Below are positions 58,603 to 64,000 of a stretch of DNA of 64,000 bases, piece by piece. This DNA comes from Tubulanus polymorphus. Lineage: Eukaryota; Nemertea; Palaeonemertea; Tubulaniformes; Tubulanidae. The notes beneath the pieces are model-generated. The model ran no database searches, was not told where the DNA came from, and was given only the letters and a program-made list of their open reading frames with translations. The DNA lies in contig NC_134035.1 in assembly GCF_964204645.1 (NCBI RefSeq), positions 7,750,501 to 7,814,500 on the forward strand. The letters are read 5' to 3'. Numbering within the stretch: position 1 is the stretch's first letter; every line of letters starts with the position of its first letter. The translations under genes were made by a program, and so were the position numbers.

Positions 58603-58720
58603 GTCTACAGCACCCGGTATTCCCAGGCGGTCACCCATCCAAGTACTAACCGGGCCCGACGTTGCTTAACTTCGGTGATCGGACGAGAACCGGTGCTTTC
58701 AACGTGGTATGGCCGTAGAC
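58603..58720 (-). rRNA. 5S: 5S rRNA, copy 106
   Basis: Canonical RNA. Haplotype T/A/a/G/c. Confidence 0.98.
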
Positions 58721-59157
58721 AACAAAACGTATCAATCTAACCGTTTTGATATTACCTTCTCGATAGGATCGCCACCTCAGCGAGGCATCCACTTTTTATG
58801 TCTCTTTTAACACAGTTTCAATTGCTCAACTGATAAAACCAGGTACAATTATCCATTCGCTCCATCGAAAGATGTAGAAACAAACGCCTTTCCCTTCGCT
58901 CAAGGATCGGCGTTGAATAAGGCGGAGGAAACTATGAGAACAGCTACTTAGCAACACAATCTGTGACGTCACATTACCAGAAAACATCCAATCTTCTATC
59001 TAACAAAGTATCGATTTGGGAATATATCTGCGACAACAAAATTTTGACAGCTTCGTTCAACTAATGGCAAAAACAAACAAGCAAATAAACAAACAAATAA
59101 ACGGCTGTTTGCGAGTGCTTTTAATTTTTGAAATAAATCGAGCAAAATTTGAAAAAA

Positions 59158-59275
59158 GTCTACAGCACCCGGTATTCCCAGGCGGTCACCCATCCAAGTA
59201 CTAACCGGGCCCGACGTTGCTTAACTTCGGTGATCGGACGAGAACCGGTGCTTTCAACGTGGTATGGCCGTAGAC
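59158..59275 (-). rRNA. 5S: 5S rRNA, copy 107
   Basis: Canonical RNA. Haplotype T/A/a/G/g with ggcaaaaac. Confidence 0.98.
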
Positions 59276-59712
59276 AACAAAACGTATGAATCTAACCGTT
59301 TTGATATTACCTTCTCGATAGGATCGCCACCTCAGCGAGGCATCCACTTTTTATGTCTCTTTTAACACAGTTTCAATTGCTCAACTGATAAAACCAGGTA
59401 CAATTATCCATTCGCTCCATCGAAAGATGTAGAAACAAACGCCTTTCCCTTCGCTCAAGGATCGGCGTTGAATAAGGCGGAGGAAACTATGAGAACAGCT
59501 ACTTAGCAACACAATCTGTGACGTCACATTACCAGAAAACATCCAATCTTCTATCTAACAAAGTATCGATTTGGGAATATATCTGCGACAACAAAATTTT
59601 GACGGCTTCGTTCAACTAATGGCGAAAACGAACAAGCAAATAAACAAACAAATAAACGGCTGTTTGCGAGTGCTTTTAATTTTTGAAATAAATCGAGCAA
59701 AATTTGAAAAAA

Positions 59713-59830
59713 GTCTACAGCACCCGGTATTCCCAGGCGGTCACCCATCCAAGTACTAACCGGGCCCGACGTTGCTTAACTTCGGTGATCGGACGAGAAC
59801 CGGTGCTTTCAACGTGGTATGGCCGTAGAC
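59713..59830 (-). rRNA. 5S: 5S rRNA, copy 108
   Basis: Canonical RNA. Haplotype T/G/g/G/a. Confidence 0.98.
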
Positions 59831-60269
59831 AACAAAACGTATAAATCTAACCGTTTTGATATTACCTTCTCGATAGGATCGCCACCTCAGCGAGGCATCC
59901 ACTTTTTATGTCTCTTTTAACACAGTTTCAATTGCTCAACTGATAAAACCAGGTACAATTATCCATTCGCTCCATCGAAAGATGTAGAAACAAACGCCTT
60001 TCCCTTCGCTCAAGGATCGGCGTTGAATAAGGCGGAGGAAACTATGAGAACAGCTACTTAGCAACACAATCTGTGACGTCACATTACCAGAAAACATCCA
60101 ATCTTCTATCTCTAACAAAGTATCGATTTGGGAATATATCTGCGACAACAAAATTTTGACGGCTTCGTTCAACTAATGGCGAAAACGAACAAGCAAATAA
60201 ACAAACAAATAAACGGCTGTTTACGAGTGCTTTTAATTTTTGAAATAAATCGAGCAAAATTTGAAAAAA

Positions 60270-60387
60270 GTCTACAGCACCCGGTATTCCCAGGCGGTCA
60301 CCCATCCAAGTACTAACCGGGCCCGACGTTGCTTAACTTCGGTGATCGGACGAGAACCGGTGCTTTCAACGTGGTATGGCCGTAGAC
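60270..60387 (-). rRNA. 5S: 5S rRNA, copy 109
   Basis: Canonical RNA. Haplotype L/G/g/A/a. Confidence 0.98.
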
Positions 60388-60826
60388 AACAAAACGTATA
60401 AATCTAACCGTTTTGATATTACCTTCTCGATAGGATCGCCACCTCAGCGAGGCATCCACTTTTTATGTCTCTTTTAACACAGTTTCAATTGCTCAACTGA
60501 TAAAACCAGGTACAATTATCCATTCGCTCCATCGAAAGATGTAGAAACAAACGCCTTTCCCTTCGCTCAAGGATCGGCGTTGAATAAGGCGGAGGAAACT
60601 ATGAGAACAGCTACTTAGCAACACAATCTGTGACGTCACATTACCAGAAAACATCCAATCTTCTATCTCTAACAAAGTATCGATTTGGGAATATATCTGC
60701 GACAACAAAATTTTGACGGCTTCGTTCAACTAATGGCGAAAACGAACAAGCAAATAAACAAACAAATAAACGGCTGTTTACGAGTGCTTTTAGTTTTTGA
60801 AATAAATCGAGCAAAATTTGAAAAAA

Positions 60827-60944
60827 GTCTACAGCACCCGGTATTCCCAGGCGGTCACCCATCCAAGTACTAACCGGGCCCGACGTTGCTTAATTTCGGT
60901 GATCGGACGAGAACCGGTGCTTTCAACGTGGTATGGCCGTAGAC
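60827..60944 (-). rRNA. 5S: 5S rRNA variant, copy 110 (G51A)
   Basis: G51A is in the A box and is absent from its duplication partner, copy 100, so it is recent. Haplotype L/G/g/A/c with ttttagttttt. Confidence 0.94.
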
Positions 60945-61383
60945 AACAAAACGTATCAATCTAACCGTTTTGATATTACCTTCTCGATAGGATCGCCACC
61001 TCAGCGAGGCATCCACTTTTTATGTCTCTTTTAACACAGTTTCAATTGCTCAACTGATAAAACCAGGTACAATTATCCATTCGCTCCATCGAAAGATGTA
61101 GAAACAAACGCCTTTCCCTTCGCTCAAGGATCGGCGTTGAATAAGGCGGAGGAAACTATGAGAACAGCTACTTAGCAACACAATCTGTGACGTCACATTA
61201 CCAGAAAACATCCAATCTTCTATCTCTAACAAAGTATCGATTTGGGAATATATCTGCGACAACAAAATTTTGACGGCTTCGTTCAACTAATGGCGAAAAC
61301 GAACAAGCAAATAAACAAACAAATAAACGGCTGTTTACGAGTGGTTTTAATTTTTGAAATAAATCGAGCAAAATTTGAAAAAA

Positions 61384-61501
61384 GTCTACAGCACCCGGTA
61401 TTCCCAGGCGGTCACCCATCCAAGTACTAACCGGGCCCGACGTTGCTTAACTTCGGTGATCGGACGAGAACCGGTGCTTTCAACGTGGTATGGCCGTAGA
61501 C
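61384..61501 (-). rRNA. 5S: 5S rRNA, copy 111
   Basis: Canonical RNA. Haplotype L/G/g/A/c with gagtggtttt. Confidence 0.98.
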
Positions 61502-61940
61502 AACAAAACGTATCAATCTAACCGTTTTGATATTACCTTCTCGATAGGATCGCCACCTCAGCGAGGCATCCACTTTTTATGTCTCTTTTAACACAGTTTC
61601 AATTGCTCAACTGATAAAACCAGGTACAATTATCCATTCGCTCCATCGAAAGATGTAGAAACAAACGCCTTTCCCTTCGCTCAAGGATCGGCGTTGAATA
61701 AGGCGGAGGAAACTATGAGAACAGCTACTTAGCAACACAATCTGTGACGTCACATTACCAGAAAACATCCAATCTTCTATCTCTAACAAAGTATCGATTT
61801 GGGAATATATCTGCGACAACAAAATTTTGACGGCTTCGTTCAACTAATGGCGAAAACAAACAAGCAAATAAACAAACAAATAAACGGCTGTTTGCGAGTG
61901 CTTTTAATTTTTGAAATAAATCGAGCAAAATTTGAAAAAA

Positions 61941-62058
61941 GTCTACAGCACCCGGTATTCCCAGGCGGTCACCCATCCAAGTACTAACCGGGCCCGACGT
62001 TGCTTAACTTCGGTGATCGGACGAGAACCGGTGCTTTCAACGTGGTATGGCCGTAGAC
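61941..62058 (-). rRNA. 5S: 5S rRNA, copy 112
   Basis: Canonical RNA. Haplotype L/G/a/G/a, a combination of long site 1 and a at site 3 seen only here. Confidence 0.98.
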
Positions 62059-62495
62059 AACAAAACGTATAAATCTAACCGTTTTGATATTACCTTCTCG
62101 ATAGGATCGCCACCTCAGCGAGGCATCCACTTTTTATGTCTCTTTTAACACAGTTTCAATTGCTCAACTGATAAAACCAGGTACAATTATCCATTCGCTC
62201 CATCGAAAGATGTAGAAACAAACGCCTTTCCCTTCGCTCAAGGATCGGCGTTGAATAAGGCGGAGGAAACTATGAGAACAGCTACTTAGCAACACAATCT
62301 GTGACGTCACATTACCAGAAAACATCCAATCTTCTATCTAACAAAGTATCGATTTGGGAATATATCTGCGACAACAAAATTTTGACAGCTTCGTTCAACT
62401 AATGGCGAAAACAAACAAGCAAATAAACAAACAAATAAACGGCTGTTTGCGAGTGCTTTTAATTTTTGAAATAAATCGAGCAAAATTTGAAAAAA

Positions 62496-62613
62496 GTCTA
62501 CAGCACCCGGTATTCCCAGGCGGTCACCCATCCAAGTACTAACCGGGCCCGACGTTGCTTAACTTCGGTGATCGGACGAGAACCGGTGCTTTCAACGTGG
62601 TATGGCCGTAGAC
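62496..62613 (-). rRNA. 5S: 5S rRNA, copy 113
   Basis: Canonical RNA. Haplotype T/A/a/G/a; private aaaactaggtac near 62731. Confidence 0.98.
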
Positions 62614-63052
62614 AACAAAACGTATAAATCTAACCGTTTTGATATTACCTTCTCGATAGGATCGCCACCTCAGCGAGGCATCCACTTTTTATGTCTCTTT
62701 TAACACAGTTTCAATTGCTCAACTGATAAAACTAGGTACAATTATCCATTCGCTCCATCGAAAGATGTAGAAACAAACGCCTTTCCCTTCGCTCAAGGAT
62801 CGGCGTTGAATAAGGCGGAGGAAACTATGAGAACAGCTACTTAGCAACACAATCTGTGACGTCACATTACCAGAAAACATCCAATCTTCTATCTCTAACA
62901 AAGTATCGATTTGGGAATATATCTGCGACAACAAAATTTTGACGGCTTCGTTCAACTAATGGCGAAAACGAACAAGCAAATAAACAAACAAATAAACGGC
63001 TGTTTACGAGTGCTTTTAATTTTTGAAATAAATCGAGCAAAATTTGAAAAAA

Positions 63053-63170
63053 GTCTACAGCACCCGGTATTCCCAGGCGGTCACCCATCCAAGTACTAAC
63101 CGGGCCCGACGTTGCTTAACTTCGGTGATCGGACGAGAACCGGTGCTTTCAACGTGGTATGGCCGTAGAC
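63053..63170 (-). rRNA. 5S: 5S rRNA, copy 114
   Basis: Canonical RNA. Haplotype L/G/g/A/c. Confidence 0.98.
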
Positions 63171-63609
63171 AACAAAACGTATCAATCTAACCGTTTTGAT
63201 ATTACCTTCTCGATAGGATCGCCACCTCAGCGAGGCATCCACTTTTTATGTCTCTTTTAACACAGTTTCAATTGCTCAACTGATAAAACCAGGTACAATT
63301 ATCCATTCGCTCCATCGAAAGATGTAGAAACAAACGCCTTTCCCTTCGCTCAAGGATCGGCGTTGAATAAGGCGGAGGAAACTATGAGAACAGCTACTTA
63401 GCAACACAATCTGTGACGTCACATTACCAGAAAACATCCAATCTTCTATCTCTAACAAAGTATCGATTTGGGAATATATCTGCGACAACAAAATTTTGAC
63501 GGCTTCGTTCAACTAATGGCGAAAACGAACAAGCAAATAAACAAACAAATAAACGGCTGTTTACGAGTGCTTTTAATTTTTGAAATAAATCGAGCAAAAT
63601 TTGAAAAAA

Positions 63610-63727
63610 GTCTACAGCACCCGGTATTCCCAGGCGGTCACCCATCCAAGTACTAACCGGGCCCGACGTTGCTTAACTTCGGTGATCGGACGAGAACCGG
63701 TGCTTTCAACGTGGTATGGCCGTAGAC
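63610..63727 (-). rRNA. 5S: 5S rRNA, copy 115
   Basis: Canonical RNA and last complete gene. Haplotype L/G/g/A/a; private ccacttcagcg in the upstream hairpin near 63781. Confidence 0.98.
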
Positions 63728-64000
63728 AACAAAACGTATAAATCTAACCGTTTTGATATTACCTTCTCGATAGGATCGCCACTTCAGCGAGGCATCCACT
63801 TTTTATGTCTCTTTTAACACAGTTTCAATTGCTCAACTGATAAAACCAGGTACAATTATCCATTCGCTCCATCGAAAGATGTAGAAACAAACGCCTTTCC
63901 CTTCGCTCAAGGATCGGCGTTGAATAAGGCGGAGGAAACTATGAGAACAGCTACTTAGCAACACAATCTGTGACGTCACATTACCAGAAAACATCCAATC
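63728..64000. other. Partial spacer at right window edge
   Basis: This is the 5' flank of copy 115, running through the TATA-like element, hairpin and CRE palindrome into the start of the next unit. It has no gene, and the array evidently continues. Confidence 0.9.

Larger units (their letters stand above)
56669..61857. repeat. 10-unit, 5562-bp tandem duplication, second copy
   Basis: Partner of 51107-56295. The match ends at 61858, where copy 112 has gcgaaaacaaac against gcgaaaacgaac in copy 102. Confidence 0.9.
1..64000 (-). repeat. Tandem 5S rDNA array, 115 complete units of 555-557 bp
   Basis: The same unit recurs from the first to the last base with no foreign insertion. Consecutive gene starts are mostly 555 or 557 bp apart; the 2-bp step comes from ctatctaac versus ctatctctaac in the spacer, and 551 and 556 bp spacings come from small private indels. 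All genes have the same orientation. The unit holds only 5S; no 18S, 28S, histone, snRNA or spliced-leader sequence was recognised in the spacer. In animals such arrays are transcribed by RNA polymerase III and kept similar by unequal crossover and gene conversion. The array runs beyond both window edges, so total copy number is unknown. Confidence 0.98.

Noticed and set aside
1-64000. CRISPR array or other direct-repeat defence locus
   Set aside because: The unit is 555-557 bp, spacers are nearly identical instead of unique, and the repeated part is a eukaryotic 5S gene.
1-64000. Mobile element or 5S-derived SINE as the source of the repetition
   Set aside because: Units are strictly head to tail with constant spacers; there are no target-site duplications, no poly(A) tails and no element ends.
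1-64000. Centromeric or other satellite with incidental 5S similarity
   Set aside because: Most copies keep a complete, foldable 5S with intact promoter boxes and terminator and an invariant gene body; the spacer varies more than the gene.

Overview
The whole window is one uninterrupted head-to-tail array of 5S ribosomal RNA genes. I count 115 complete copies, all transcribed from the minus strand, in a unit of 555 to 557 bp. Each unit is a 118-nt 5S gene plus a spacer of about 437 to 439 nt. The window starts and ends inside a spacer, so neither edge of the array is visible. I find no protein-coding gene, tRNA, snRNA, transposon or unrelated insertion. The short open frames that recur every unit are chance frames in the spacer and the antisense of 5S.

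The RNA is a eukaryotic, metazoan-type 5S. It has the A box, intermediate element and C box at the standard positions 50-64, 67-72 and 80-97, closing helices I, II and V, and a T-run Pol III terminator directly after the last paired base. From memory the sequence resembles cnidarian (sea anemone, coral or jellyfish) 5S RNA most closely. That is an inference without a database search; an invertebrate animal is the safe statement.

Unit layout, in the direction of 5S transcription (right to left): a small imperfect hairpin at about -46 to -70, a TATA-like AATATCAA at -26 to -33, a three-state polymorphic base at -13, the 5S gene with its internal promoter, the T6 terminator, an AT-rich stretch with an AAAC/AAAT simple repeat, and then a perfect TGTGACGTCACA palindrome with a CRE core. 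This palindrome lies about 246 nt upstream of the preceding gene and about 185 nt beyond the next one.

Along the window the units differ by a limited set of linked spacer alleles that fall into recurring multi-unit patterns. Copies 16-27 hold a 7-unit period (8.4-14.8 kb). Copies 26-40 hold an 8-unit duplication (13.9-22.3 kb). Copies 50-71 hold a repeated three-unit module and a four-unit block (27-39 kb). Copies 77-89 hold a four-unit module (42-49 kb). Copies 92-111 hold a nearly exact 10-unit, 5562-bp duplication (51-62 kb). These look like successive unequal crossovers or segmental amplifications, that is, concerted evolution in progress. By eye 95 of the 115 RNA sequences are identical and 20 carry substitutions. 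Fifteen of those 20 fall among the first 46 copies, and several disrupt helices or the internal promoter.

Haplotype notation used in the 5S entries, for example T/A/a/G/c, lists five plus-strand sites in unit order. (1) T = ctatctaac, L = ctatctctaac (2 nt longer), C = ctatccaac. (2) A = gacagc, G = gacggc, ACC = gacacc. (3) a = gcgaaaacaaac, g = gcgaaaacgaac, t = gcgtaaacaaac. (4) G = tttgcgag, A = tttacgag. (5) The plus-strand base at -13 of the gene: c, a or g. Sites 1-4 lie at lower coordinates than the gene (its 3' side) and site 5 at higher coordinates (its 5' side). RNA positions are numbered 1 to 118 from the 5' end, and RNA position p of a copy lies at (gene end + 1 - p). All allele calls were made by eye.
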